A DNA stretch of 64,000 bases from Blastomyces gilchristii SLH14081. Taxonomy: Eukaryota > Ascomycota > Eurotiomycetes > Onygenales > Ajellomycetaceae. The stretch is from the NCBI RefSeq assembly GCF_000003855.2, contig NW_003101682.1, positions 621,178-685,177 of the forward strand. The letters are read 5' to 3'. Numbering within the stretch: the stretch's first letter is position 1; each line of letters begins with the position of its first letter. This document shows, piece by piece, positions 33,262 to 45,725 of the stretch. The translations under genes were made by a program, and so were the position numbers. The notes under the pieces were generated by a model that was not told where the DNA came from, ran no database searches, and saw nothing but the letters and a program-made list of their open reading frames with translations.

Positions 33262-33666
33262 GTTAATGGAGGTGAGGGGAGGCACAAGGAGTGGAGGAGG
33301 CGACAGGTACTAGAATTGTCCGTATAAAGCTCAAACAACAGGCGATATTACACCTAGTGGTACTATTGAGGGACTGTGAATGACTATGAGGAGGGTCGAT
33401 ATCAAAATACACAGAGAGGAAAAGAAAGTACTAGATAAGATAAAGTTATGTATATAAACGACCTAAAAAGCAAGGAACAATAAAACTTGACACTTGATAC
33501 ACAAATACGTATCGGACAGACCAATAGGCAGGATCATCTGGAAAATGAAGGAAAGGTAGGCCAAGTGAACAGAACCAGGGAGGGTTCCTTGTTAATTCGA
33601 TGGTTAACCTGAAGAAAGGTACTTCCATGCGTCTCTTCCTGAGAGGAAAATAGCTCTTATATGTAC

Positions 33667-33931
33667 TCAGTCTTCGGGAGGCCCGATCGCTTTGAATTTG
33701 GAGCCCAAGGCATATCCTTGTTCCGCGGCAACTTGGGACCGGGCATCGAGCCTGGGGTAGGCTCTCAGAGTGCCGCTACCTTCTCATTGCGCTAGCGTAA
33801 AGACGGAAGAAGGCTAGCTTGATGAATTATCCCGGTCGTTTATCGAGGCCTCTACTAAATGTATGTTAATTTTGCGTGAGAGCACTCGCCTCACTTGAAC
33901 AACGAGGTCTAGTATTGGCCAAAGTGCTCAT
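33667..33931 (-). CDS. Possible 49-residue protein, two exons
   Basis: Exons 33931-33895 and 33779-33667 would encode a small protein starting MSTLANTRPRCSS and ending FKAIGPPED. The second exon reads cleanly as SGTLRAYPRLDARSQVAAEQ, then GYALGSKFKAIG, with balanced composition and a stop, in an otherwise AT-rich noncoding stretch. The donor GTGAGG is strong; the acceptor (GAAG) is weak, and a better acceptor upstream (pyrimidine tract ending CGCTAG) gives a stop in this frame. The second exon could therefore be the end of a different or decayed gene. No homologue recognised. Confidence 0.35.
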
Positions 33932-36900
33932 CCATTGATAGTGAAGTGCTTATTAGAGTGTCTCCCTGGCCGGCCATGCCTTCCTGGAGAGCCGGGGTAT
34001 CCTCTGCTGAGCCTCCTCAAAACTGATATGCAACGCGTTAAAATGCTGGGATAGCACCAGCGATGCCATACTAAAGTTAGTACCCGTCGATGGGCAGCTT
34101 GGGAAAAGGGTGTTGAAAAGATAGAAACTTCGTATTATTGGATTGTTGGAGTCGCCCCGTTTTCCGCCGCCCAAACTCAGCGATATTGAGATTTTCCAGC
34201 CTGGGTTTTCTGTCAAGCAGGAAAAAAAAAAAGAAAAGAAATTACTTTCAAAGCCGGGGTTAATTGCAAAGCTCATTCCGGTCGGGGTAAACCTTGGTTC
34301 TCTCACATGCAGGGTTGGGCTTTTTTCTCCTTTCTTTTTCTTCATCGACTTCAGGGTGACAGCAATTTGACGGTAGTCTATTCGAGGTCGAGTAACAATT
34401 CACGTCATCTTGAAATTATTAGAACAATAATTCGGTATGAGCACATGCATATGGCGGTACAGCAGCACATTACATGGCCCTGCGTGTACAAAGTTCGTAC
34501 AAAGCCGGAAATAAGATAATCTATGGTCGAAAAGTGAATATGAGACGCCTGTACTGAACCTTGAAAATCGAAGGGGCAAAATACCTCAAACACGCCACGA
34601 AATGCCAGTTTATATCAAAAACTTAGGCAGTGACTCGGTCTAATGACGTACTAATTAGGGAAATAAAGGTGAGGAAAAGAAGCTGCATCCACGTAAATGT
34701 CGTACCTTTTTTTGCGACTACATATTGCATGAGCTTCAGCAGCAACCTGTGTCCCCGAGCTCCCTAACTTCTCGGTGAGAAAACTGACAAGAACAGTCTC
34801 CATAAAAGACGCACTAGAAAGTGCCATCAGGAGAATTCGAAGGCGGCTGAATACCAGCGAATGGCCTGTTGTTCGTTTGACATGGAGGGTGGGAAAAAGA
34901 CATGTCGGGCACAATGATACCTTGGCGCTCGAGGTCATCTGCGTCGGTTCGTTGAGCCGCCGTTGCTAATTGGCTAACTGGAAGGGAAGGGTGTTTCTAG
35001 CGGGCTTCCATAATCCCAGCTAGTGTGTTCAATTTGGGGTGGTGATGTGCAAGGCTGTGGTTCGTCTGATCGGACGGCGAGGAATAGCAAACCCTTAAAT
35101 GAACCCACACGGTGGCTGGTGCATCATCATCTTTAATAATTAGCATCGTTAGGATATGAGCCATGTATTGACCGCCTCCGCAGATGTTCAGCTGCTGATC
35201 TGCACTCTAACGCGTAACTACCAGCCTCAAGGCTCAGATATTACAAACGCCATATTCAAAAATTTCTTCTTGGAGCTTTAGAACACAAATTTCTCCTTTT
35301 CTAAGCAGTCACCGCTTGACCCAGGGTCTCCCTGCAACTATGGCTGCAACTTGAAACAACTATTAGTTTTCACAGAGGCAGTCGGCATCTTAGGTTCTCA
35401 GCCTCGACGGCTAATTGGCGGGTGGGCTGCATATTAACGCATTGTTCGCCCGGGAAGGGTGATACAGCACCATTGGCAGTAAAGAAATCCCACGCGAGCT
35501 GAAAAGGGGGGTTGGCGTCCTGGGGCGAGAAAGGGATATGAAAGTGTTGGTCACAAATAGTATCGCATATAGCCAGAAGAACAGGATTTATTCCTCAATC
35601 TGCCATAGCAAACATTGCGTCGAGACGAAAAGAGATGGAGTAGACGCTAGTAATCCAGAATCGAGCTCGAGCTTAGAGAGGCAGACGTCGAAGCGGGCGG
35701 ACATTCCGTACAGTAGCAGAGTAAATTCTTGCCAGCACCTAGTTCGGCAAACGCAATCTGTACTGAGATAAGAACTTAGGAGAAAGAATCAATGCTTGGT
35801 TCATATGCGAACTTCAGGCTGGATTTAAATGTATGACTGATTGGCTCCGTACTTGTGTCGTGCGCCAAGGTGGCATATTTCTTGACATGTGAGAGGCAAA
35901 AAGGATGTCCCTGAGGACTTTAATATGCCTCCTGACGCAGCGCTTAGTTAGCTGCTCATTGCCTTAGGATTCTGCCACAGGCTGCGGCTGCACTCCAATT
36001 TCGTAATAATATAAAAAAAACTGAGAGGTCGAATATTTTGGCATTTCCTGGGTGTTGTTCTTCGCGGGGTGACTAGCCAAACCGGAGGCGCGGCCCGAAA
36101 AGCCGATTGGCCCCGGCCCTGAGCTTGAACTGAAAATATACGCAGTGTATGTCGGACGCTGTCCAATTAATCAATCTCGGGAGAAAACGAGAGGGAGTGA
36201 TCCGCATGGGAACGTCTTTTGCGAACCTAACCGCCCGGAGAGGAACTACTATGCGTAGTCGACCGGCTCGCACAGTAATTGCTCCGATGCCTAGCTACCA
36301 CACCACACCGAAGGCGACAAAGAGGATAGTTCACTTTTTAATTTTTTTGATCCCGTGCTTGCTACCCCGGATTCTATACCGAGGAATTTCTCCTAGCTGC
36401 CCTGAAAGTCCAGGTTACCAAAGAAAGAAACGATATATGATCGCCTCACCGGAGCTTCAAAGGATGGAGTCACTCCTGTCATCCCGCTGGCTCAAACTAG
36501 GTTTCGTGATTGATCGGCCACTTATGTCGTGCGGGAGATCGTATTTGACCGTGCAACCCCGTTGTACGGAATTCTATTCGTGCAAGTTTCTATCCTCCGG
36601 CCACGGGGGGATGTTGATTGACACCAAACGTGTCAATTCTGACGTGGTTTTGAAAATGCAGCCATGCATCTCGGTGTTACCCATCCCGAATCAATTCGCG
36701 TGGGTAGAGGCTCTCTTTGTAAAATGTTGAGTAGGCTGCTCTATTCCTCATTGAAGCTATTGGCTGGCATTTGAAGCTTTCCTCATTCCTCAATATTCCC
36801 CCTTCTTTGGCTTATCTAGAACTTCAAGTTTACTAGGGTGTCCTATCAGGTACCCGCATGGAGTACTTTTGGAAGACGGGGGACTCCTATATCTATGCCA

Positions 36901-37502
36901 GTTGTTATATGTAGCTGTTCGCATGTTATGTTTTCAAGTGTATAATGTCCTCATTATACCGCGTCAATCCTTGGTGATTATTGTATCTTGGGTAGTATAT
37001 CCGATACAATGCACCTGTACTTCTCTAGGACATATTGTACAACTCACCGATATTCGAGATGAGATCGATTGTGTATGTGTCATTTGATGCTTGAAGCCTT
37101 TCAATTGCTCCTGTGAGAGGTTCATTTATTTCGCCTTCTTCTTTCATTCTGGGTGCAATCTTGTTCAAGTCTTGTAGTTTTTGGGTGCAGTTGATCACCT
37201 ACCTAATTGCTTTGATAGCTAAGACGTAACTCATGTCAAAGATATGAATTAGCTCTTAAAGAATGGCTCTGGCAATTCTCTGAAGAGATAGAACTCACTA
37301 AATGTTTCACGCGCTCAAAACTTATGGGGGTGGATGGACAAAAGTGGTTGCCATGCCAAAATAGGCAATTTTCAACTTCATACACACATCCCATCTAATT
37401 CACTCATGCATTGCATTCTTTCTTCTCCCCACCCTTTTACACAATTCTCAAGGCAATCTCTCTGCCTCGTCTCCTTGATCACTTCCAAAAGGTCATCCAA
37501 CA
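33932..37502. other. Gene-poor stretch, 3.6 kb
   Basis: No gene I can support. Open frames of 60-190 codons occur (for example plus strand 36149-36730 and minus strand 34651-34938), but composition is irregular and no family motif is seen. The last 120 bp (37,380-37,502) are C/T-rich like the leader of the following gene. AT-rich segments alternate with more GC-rich segments. Confidence 0.4.
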
Positions 37503-40244
37503 ATGCCCACGCTAAAGCAGCTCTCCTGTCAAATAGAATGGGCCGGCTCGAATGTTCCATTCAAGGAGTACGGCACTACCTATGGCGACGGGTTTGTGGA
37601 GTGCTATATAGCGATCCCCAATTCGTCTACTCCGTTTTCAATTAATTTGAGATCAAGCGGCTATATTGCGCCAGGGTTAGCTATGTTTGTTTTCATGGAT
37701 GGAGTATACCAATGCAATCGGAACAGAGATGACCTGCGGCCCATCCCCAGGTCACTAGAGGAAATTAGGAAATTTAGAGATATTAGCTTTAGGGTCCGCC
37801 AAAGGGAACAGCGGCTGCCTGACGGTGAATGGATTGGAAGGCACTGGAGGTTCGAGCGTTTCCAGTTGGGTATGTCAAAAGAGAAACAATCCACTGTTTC
37901 GAGCGAATCATTGATTTGAAGTTGCTAAATCACGATCTTACAGTCAAATTTTCCGGCAACAACGATGATATTACAAAACACTTTAAAAGATTGGGTACTA
38001 TACAGGTGGTAGTTCTACGCTGCGCGGCGCATCCAAAGACAAACATAGCTAGAGATGATGGTATATCAGACGGTGCACAGACACCAGAATCCGGGATGTC
38101 TCCTGGCTCCGGGGTTGAAGGTATTGCCTCGCAGACCTCCATCCTAGTTACACGTTTTCTAACAATAAGCTCATCTAGATGATGACTCCGTCTCAAGCGA
38201 CGAGTCGTTCATATACGAACATCACAGCGGTCGATTTCAGGAAGGAAATGGCGAAATTTGGGGAGCCCTCGGAGGGTTGTTTGACGGGCCTCATGACAGT
38301 ACATGCCATGTCCCGGGGGCCCCACACAAATATAGTTACCCACATTGCTGCCCTGCGTGCCACCACCCCCGTGATAATAACAAAGGAAGGCCTTCTGGGT
38401 ACCCCCTTGACCATACTGGAGGGTCGTGTCAGCATGCCAGGCTTGCTGAAATAGATTGCCATCTGGACCATACCCGCCAAGAAACGGTAATAGATGCGCC
38501 CGATATCCCTCCATGCCGCAGGCAACATTCAAGGGGTCATAACCTACACTCCCACAGTGGATGCTGCATGCATCGATCAAACTTACCACTGAATACTCGT
38601 GAAAGTGATTCTCATCCCTCCCTGCCTCCGAATAGGCATCTACATAACATCAGGTCCACAAGCAGAGAAAACCCAGCAGCCACAATTCCTCATGGAGAGG
38701 TGCAAGCTGACAGTCTGTTGTTTGTGCCACCTATTCTATTGAATATTAGCCCTCATATACTTGGAGACGTCAATCCCTCCCTCAATAAGAGGGACGAAAA
38801 AAGCATAAAATCAGATGATCATGACTACTACGTGATTTCTGATGGCAAACGGGTCCCTGAGAGTTTAGACTATGGCCGCTACCCGCATAACCCCACAGAT
38901 TCCCGCAGTGGCGCAGACAACAACGGGAGAAAAAAGTCCAAAAGGAGGAGACGGTCTCGTGGCAAGAACAAGAAAGAGGAATATCAAGCAGATTTGAACC
39001 AGCAAGACGAAAGCTCAAGATGGGATGGGAATAGTAGCAACCAGGACCGATGTGGCGTCGATGGCGAGGCTACTCCATGCCCACGGACCGAGAGCAATCA
39101 GGCGGACAATACCGATAATGACATTCCACTACTTCCCGAGGACTGGAATATTCGTGACGAAAATCATCATAGTCCAACTAGGATTAAAAATGACGACTCT
39201 AATCCCAATGTTCAACCATCCCCAACAGTACCGAATCAATGTCAAGAACCTTCTACAACGCAGATTCAGGATTTTAGCGAATGTTGGGTCTCACAACAAC
39301 CTGTTTTCGTTTCTCCAGTGCTCTCGGAGCCGGTTAGAGACGAGCCTCCGCTATATACAGTTCCTGAGTCAGTGGCACATGCGGAATCCCTTACCCATCA
39401 GGTTCAATTAGGGCCACAGGCAAGATATGTACACAGGATCAGGACGCCTAAGTACTTGGATACTATGAAAAAGCCGTATGCAGAGTTTGTTTTTAAATAC
39501 CGCGCTGCGGGTAAGTCTCTTGAGTGTGATATCAGCCCCGGTTCGTGTCACTGAAGGATTTCTTTTCTACTATTAGACGTGATTCAAGAAAAATTCCAGG
39601 TAACTGTCGTCTCGGATATTGAGGAGGAGAGAAGAAAACTTGAGGCTCTACCAAGAGTTGAAATTGTAAACCAACTGCTTCGTGCTCAGGTAAGCTATTC
39701 AATATCTGCCTTATTAATATCATAATATTCATTGTGTGAATGTAATGTACAACTTGATTAACCACGTTCACAGGGCCTCCTCTCAACTTCCAACATGGCC
39801 AGCAATCTTAGCCCCAGAGCCTCACCACCGGCCCCGTTCGCACATCCCCAATCACCCAATGAACGAATGGCGCCCAGTGATAGGTTTCCAAATATGAGCC
39901 GTAGTTCACAGAATGCCGGCGGTGGAAATCGGTCTAGCTTCGCTACCAGCGGGGCCCCTCACCCTCCCCCATGCAGTAAGATGCAGCGCAGTGGCTCCGG
40001 CGGCGGGAATGTAACTACGCAATCTGACAACTGCCCTCCTGTCTCATCAAACCTCAAGCCGGGACAAGCAACGCAAGGTAGCAATGGGGGTAACGGAGGC
40101 TGTAATGGAGAGGCATCGTGCACGAATCAGAACAGCGATAACGGTTTCCATGGCACCTATGATAATAATAACGATTCCCGGCCAAGTTGGGATAGACAAA
40201 CGGCATATGATGCCCATGTTGGAGAAGAGGGAATGCTTTGGTAA
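37503..40244 (+). CDS. 819-residue fungal protein with DUF7918-type N-terminal domain
   Basis: Five exons: 37503-37869, 37944-38120, 38179-39510, 39577-39689 and 39774-40244. The N-terminal 170 residues resemble a domain common in filamentous ascomycetes (I believe DUF7918): QIEWAGSNVPFKEYGTTYGD, VECYIAIP, FSINLRSSGYIAPGLAMFVF, MDGVYQCNRNR and GTIQVVVLRC. A disordered body follows, with a Cys/His-rich segment near residues 219-300 (CHVPGAPHKYSYPHCCPACHH, HSHSGCCMHRS) and a basic patch KKSKRRRRSRGKNKKEE near 437-453 that looks like a nuclear localisation signal. FEFVFKYRAA-like sequence and a helix (EEERRKLEALPRVEIVNQLL) span exons 3-4, as at the end of related proteins. The tail is Asn/Gly/Ser-rich. 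Splice sites are good, with CTAAC branch sites in introns 1-2. Molecular function unknown. Confidence 0.75.
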
Positions 40245-43200
40245 TCGAGTGGTTAATTTAGGGGAATGGGGGGTTTGCAAAATGACAATGATTGACAAGC
40301 ACAGATGATACTCAACGTTCGGGCTGAAGTAGTGGTCTCACTGGGCTGGAAGTAGGGTAGGACGCCTGGAGGTGGCGGAGAGGAGTATCGATACAATCAC
40401 CATAGGAGCAGTAGATAATTATGACAAGAAATACCCTCTTATGAAACGAAAGTTGGAATTATTGTAAAGCGTGAAACAAAAGGTAGAAGCCCACCCAAAA
40501 TAAAATAAAACAAAATAACAAAATGAATGAAAAGGGAACCAATAAAGACTGCAGTACAGTACATGAGTCAAATTTCAAAACAATATGATTCGTGAACTTG
40601 AACTTAAGCGGGATCTATTCCGGTGCTGGTGTTGTTGCTGGTGCCTTGACTGCTCGACGTGCGCTGCGTCGTATGTTACTGCACATAACTACCCGTGGAC
40701 GAGCTATCTCGTCTGTTTTTCTGCCATCCGTTCTGAGACATCTCATTGGCTTCATATTGCCAATCCGGGCTGTACATAAGGAAGCTCAAGTTGCCTCGCC
40801 TCCAGACGAGGAGATAGGGGCAACGTGAAAGGAATGAACATATACTCAGGCGTGATGATTGCACGATGATTGCTCAGAGACAGGATTCTGTCCTCAAGAA
40901 GACTCATCAATGGAATGGATGCTGACATTTGGACACACACCCACGTCGTCCGTAATGGACGGTGACTGTGATTCAACTCTTGGTCCAATCCCCAGGCGAA
41001 TTTGGAAGCCGTCAGCCAACCTATGTAGGCGTTTGTCAGCCATGGAACCTGTACGCTTATTAGTATGTAAGTTAGCTTGCCGTGGAACATTCCCGCCCAG
41101 TTGTTGAACTAATTTGAGAAGTTGAGATACAAACCATTTGAAGATACAGCCAGCCCGGGCCTTCACACCCTCCAAGAGGCCACGCAAAATCTTGCAACCT
41201 CCATCCGGGGATCCATCCCTTCGATTCTAAATCGGGATGAATGAATGTACACGTGAAAGGTTATCCCCGGCACTCGACTGTTCAGTACGCTGACGAGCAT
41301 TTAACTAGCCATGATGCTATTCAAACAGTCAGCTACCTCACCATCAAAACAAGCACAGCAAAAAAGAGAAATTTATCAAACTACCTACATCATCACCGTC
41401 CGACCTTCCGCATCCTCGAAGGCAACCCGACCTTCGTCGGGATTATCATACGTATGTACATGTACATGTACAGTACATCACTCATCAAATTCCCGAAAGA
41501 AAACGAAGCGGAAGGGAAAAGAGAAAGAAGAAGATGAAGAAGAAGAAGAAAATAAATAAAAATAAAAATAAAATAAAATAAAATAAATAAATAAATATAA
41601 ATATAAATATATAAATAAGAATAAACAGAATATTTAATAAAATTAATAAAATTAAATATAAAGAAAAGGAAGTCACGAACGCTTGCCTGATCCACAAGCG
41701 GAACAGAATTACAAGACAATAAGACATCCCCAACCTATGAAAGGATAATCTCCCGCAACAAATAAAGCTCACGGAAAAGATCCAAGGCGAGAATGGAAGG
41801 CCCTATAGTTTTGAGGATCAGGGGCTTAGAACTATTCGTGGAAAAGAGGGAGACGGAAGAAGAGCAACGAGGATACCAGGATGAGGGAAGAACTGGAGCG
41901 ATTTAACAGCAGAGGCGATTTTAAAGGTTTTTGTATTCATTTTTTTCATTTTGAGCGAGGGAAGACGTGCAGCTGAATCTAAATCATTGAGCAGGATGTG
42001 AGCGCGGAATCAGACGAGCGAGCAGGTTTTGTTTCGTTGAGACTGCTCCCAGCGGATTTTGTGGAATGCAGAATAGGGAGTATCCATCATATTGCGCGGG
42101 CGTGGTTCCCCCGACCCCCACCCGACATGTTTTCTATCCTGGCGAGTGCATAAGGGGAATGGCCGCGGATAATGAACGAACGCACGACAGAGTAGATGAT
42201 GGCGGCGGAAGGTGAGCGAGTGCACATTTATATGATATTAGAAATAGGCATGTTTCTGACGAGTAACAGGAGATCATATCCAGCATAGAGGTGGTTGCAT
42301 ATGTCCTGTTAATTTCCCCGGCATCTAGGTCGATGAGGTCGGAAGGGCCATGTCAGCCTCATCTGCCCGTCTTTTAATATCAATCCAGACTGTCACAAGC
42401 CCTATATCTGGAGCCTTTGTATAAATATTCGTTGATTTACCCCTGTTAGTCTAAAGCTAACAGTCAGGGGGGGTTACTAACCTTGGAAAGCTTGTCAGTC
42501 GATCGAAGATCTATATTGCCATGTCACGCAGCTAAAAACGAGAAAAAAGCTCTAGCTCACAGATGACCAGAAGTCTCCATTCCATGAGAGGTCTGACGGA
42601 TATATTGCAGGCAGGGAGCTATATATCTCTACTCCCATAAGATTCAGCAGATATCTTGCGAGCAGGCGGGTAGACAAGCAGACAGCTTGGCAGCTAGAGA
42701 TTAATATATTCTGTTATTCTATTGCAGAGTAGTCTGCACGAAGAATGTGTAATGCGGGTGAAGAGCAGGCAAAGACAAACAAATAGGACTGGCAGCATAC
42801 GTATATAAATAATGCGATTTTGGACAGCAGTTACATCGACCTATATTAAACTGTATGTTTCTCAGCTGATATTATTCGCTGTTGATCGAGCTTATTTAGT
42901 TAATAGAGTCAGAGAATCTTCAAAAGAAAGGAAATTTATTAATGTTGACTTTTTCTCAAGTTTAGGTGGTGAAGTGGCTCAATCCATACGCCATTCTCCT
43001 GATGATGACTGACCTAGTTACCTCTGGATGAACTATTTTAAGGCGTTTCACTTTTCATGTTGCTTTCTCTAGTTACAACCATCAACCATCTATCTCAAAC
43101 GCCATTAAAGCACCAAAGAAACCAACTCCCAACAGCCCAAAGGCCAACCAAGCCACCGCAATGCTTGTCCAATTCATTGGCCGCTTTCGCCAAATCTTCA

Positions 43201-44231
43201 ATACCATCCAGAACCAAGCTAATTTATGCGCATAAAGAGGCTTCGATCAAAGAACCATCTCAGCATCTGCTTGTCGCTTAGTTACACTGCCGAGTCTAAG
43301 GGATACAGGTGTCCGTCCTCGGCCATGTTGTTCCATCCAAGGAACAATGCAGCTCTGGTTTCAAAAGCCAACAAAAAAACCAAAAGCTGAAGAATTCTTA
43401 GAAGTTCTCTAGCTCTCTGAGGAAAATTGAAACCTTTTGGGAGTTCTCTTTATACCTGCTTTTCCATTTTTGGGTGAAGGATAGCTTGCTCTGGTGTTGC
43501 AGCTTGTTACCTTTCAAGAGGACTCCCCTCCCGTCTCTCGTCCCAATGCTTCTTTGTCAGTTCTGTTCGAGGCTCTTCAAGAGTCCTGTAGATAGCAACT
43601 ACAAGTTTCGCGCTTCCGTTGCTTCTTTGTCCAGCTACAAAGCATGGATGTACGCTTTTCTCTGATGGCTATAACTATGCCGTGCGATGAACATTTCCAT
43701 ATCAACATGTGTCTCTTTTTCTTTCGCCTGAGTTACTGTTTCAGGACAGCTTTGAGGGCTTCGGTCTGCTGTATCCCATTCGAACTTTCTCAAATACCGT
43801 GGCGAAAGGAGAAAAGACGGCTCACCAGAGTCGAGACTTCCCCGGCGTGGCCGCTTGACTAGGCGAAACTGCGGCAATTGCAGCTTCCAGCTCATCATCT
43901 TCTTGTAGGAACTCCTGGAAGTTATGATCTGAAGACTTTGAACCCCGACGCCATTGCTTTCTGACCTTCCCGTCGTCAGGGCCCCCAGGGAGCAGCACGC
44001 TTGGCCACTCGCCGAAGTTTCTTCTGACTACAAGAGTATCGAGGTATATCGCCGGAATCTTCCAGCTGGTCGACTATGCACATTCCAGAAGACTCCAGTG
44101 AAAGTTCAGGCGGGAGTACCCCGACATGGTCTGTATCGGTACCTTCCATTCATCAGCAGGTATGCTGAAAGTACGGGATCTTTCTAATTTTCGATATTAT
44201 CCGCCTCTGTAGTACCTCTTCGTCATCTTAC
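40245..44231. other. Gene-poor stretch, 4 kb, with an A/T microsatellite-like tract
   Basis: No gene I can support. From 42,800 to 44,230 the plus strand becomes C/A- and C/T-rich, and may hold the promoter and spliced leader of the next gene: a donor-like GTATGC at 44160 and an acceptor-like TAG at 44210-44212 flank a 53-nt intron-like segment. A frame starting ATG CAC near 44,080 ([18 protein letters not shown]) runs to that donor but does not join in frame to the next gene. Confidence 0.4.
41520..41665. repeat. A-rich simple-sequence tract (AAATAAAT-like, AAG-rich start)
   Basis: Begins with AAG/AAGAAG units and passes into AAATA, AAAATA, ATAAATAA and ATATAA units over about 145 bp, almost without C. 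Gives only Lys/Asn or Phe/Ile/Tyr-rich reading frames. Just upstream at about 41,453-41,478 is a run of TGTACA/CATGTA palindromic units. Confidence 0.7.
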
Positions 44232-45725
44232 ATGGAACCGGGAGTGCTGTATGTGCAAATGCAACCTTCGGGCAAACCCGCATTTGTCCGTCGGTCAAGA
44301 AGATACAAGACCCCCGGCTCTTTGTTAGCAGATGCACTATTTAATCCTCGCCCTATCGTACAGAAGCATAGCCAATATCAAGCGCCAGATACCAACAGAT
44401 TTGAACCAGCAAGCCCTCCTGAACCCCAGCAGATTCCAGTACCATCATATGAACAGTTTCTACAATACCCGCCTCCCCAGCAGCACCCAATACCGAATCC
44501 ACTAGCCTCGTTCCCGAACGACATGGCGCAGAATTTGGTGCAAATCACCGATCCTTGTGAGGCATCGTTCCCCAAATGGGAACCTAAGATAGGTAAACCC
44601 GCACTTTTGGTTATTGCAGAAGGTTTCTGCGGTCATTGCTCAACTCGATTCCCTCATATGTGTTGTCATTCCTGTGATTGCAGGAGGCGCCGGAGAAACC
44701 GAGATTACAACGGGTCCAAGAGAGGATGCGATCGCATTGCGCGCAGGAACGACTGTGGCTGTACGAGAGAAGATAGTTGTATGGACAGCAGTAGTGAAAG
44801 CGATGTCCCGGTTAAGAAGCACAGCCATAAACACAAGAGAAAAGGAAAAGGGAGAAACAAGAGTTTTTTGAAGAAGTCCGCCAACGACGTATCCGACAGC
44901 AGTGATGAAGAGGGTCAGAGCGGACGTGTGCGCTTTAGAGAGCCAGTGCGGCCGGATAGGCATGGTGCTAATCGTGTTGGCTCCGGGATATACGACCCAA
45001 GGACCGGTACTGTGCATCACGCTAATCGCACAGATGGAACAGGCCACAGACCTGTGCCTACCGTTGATGCGAGCATGTACGCAAACCAACCGACGGTTCC
45101 CACACAACAGAATTTGGCATATGCTCCTGGATACTACCCACCTCATCTGCCACCCCATCCTCATCCAGATAGCAACGCAGCGATACCCACCTATCAACCC
45201 TCGCATCGACCAGCTCCGGAATGGGCTGCACGAACTTATTACGATGATGATCGAAGGAATTATGAATCGAACACCGACGGTGAGGTAGCAGATTCACGTA
45301 GCCGTAGGAGAAGGCGTGGCCGCTCTCCTACGCCTACGCCGATTGCTACCCACGATTTACGATACCCAAAAGAGGAGCGTATGCGAAGCCCTGGAAGTGA
45401 GTTCTCCCATATCTTTCGGCCCCTTTAGGATCTTGTAGAAGGCTATCTAACCATTTACTTAGGGGTGAATGTACCCGACACGTACTATGATCCGCCCGAT
45501 ACCCCTTATCATTCTGACTACCACTATGTTAGGCCTCGCAGTCCAGATCGATACGAGCGGTATCCACGCGATCCGCCCCGCGAACGCAGTTATTCAAGAC
45601 GCAGGCCGGTGCCAGGACCCCGTACCCCAGGCCCCCACTCCGAGCGACCGCGGGTGGTCGAGATGAGGCGTGATCGACGGCCTGATGAACTCGACCCACC
45701 GACACGTCCGAGGCGCGGGTATTAG
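44232..45725 (+). CDS. Cys- and Arg-rich disordered orphan protein
   Basis: Exons 44232-45396 and 45463-45725 encode 475 residues. The intron has a GTGAGT donor, a CTAAC branch site and TTAG acceptor and joins RMRSPG to RVNVPDTYYDPP. After a Pro/Gln-rich N-terminus, a compact cluster near residues 130-187 has about a dozen cysteines: FCGHCSTRF, HMCCHSCDC, CDRIARRNDCGC and REDSC, around RRRRR. This could bind zinc. Basic KKHSHKHKRKGKGRNKS follows, then acidic and His/Pro/Tyr-rich linkers (YYPPHLPPHPHP) and an Arg-rich tail with RSRRRRRGRSPTPTP and RDPPRERSYSRRR, reminiscent of SR-like or RNA-associated proteins. The start is the first ATG in frame; exons further 5' cannot be excluded. A 27-nt in-frame GT..AG segment at 44593-44619 is too short to be an intron. 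Function unknown. Confidence 0.65.

Noticed and set aside
36149..36730. Plus-strand 193-codon open frame in the gene-poor island
   Set aside because: Has an ATG but irregular composition, no domain or motif, and no splice partner; similar lengths arise by chance. Kept out of the CDS list, though expression data could change this.
41393..41772. Minus-strand hydrophobic open frames that mimic membrane proteins
   Set aside because: They are reads of the A/T simple-sequence tract (Ile/Tyr/Phe runs).
44593..44619. 27-nt GT..AG segment, in frame, in the Cys-rich orphan gene
   Set aside because: Too short for a fungal spliceosomal intron (about 40 nt is the practical minimum seen in this window) and retention keeps the frame open.
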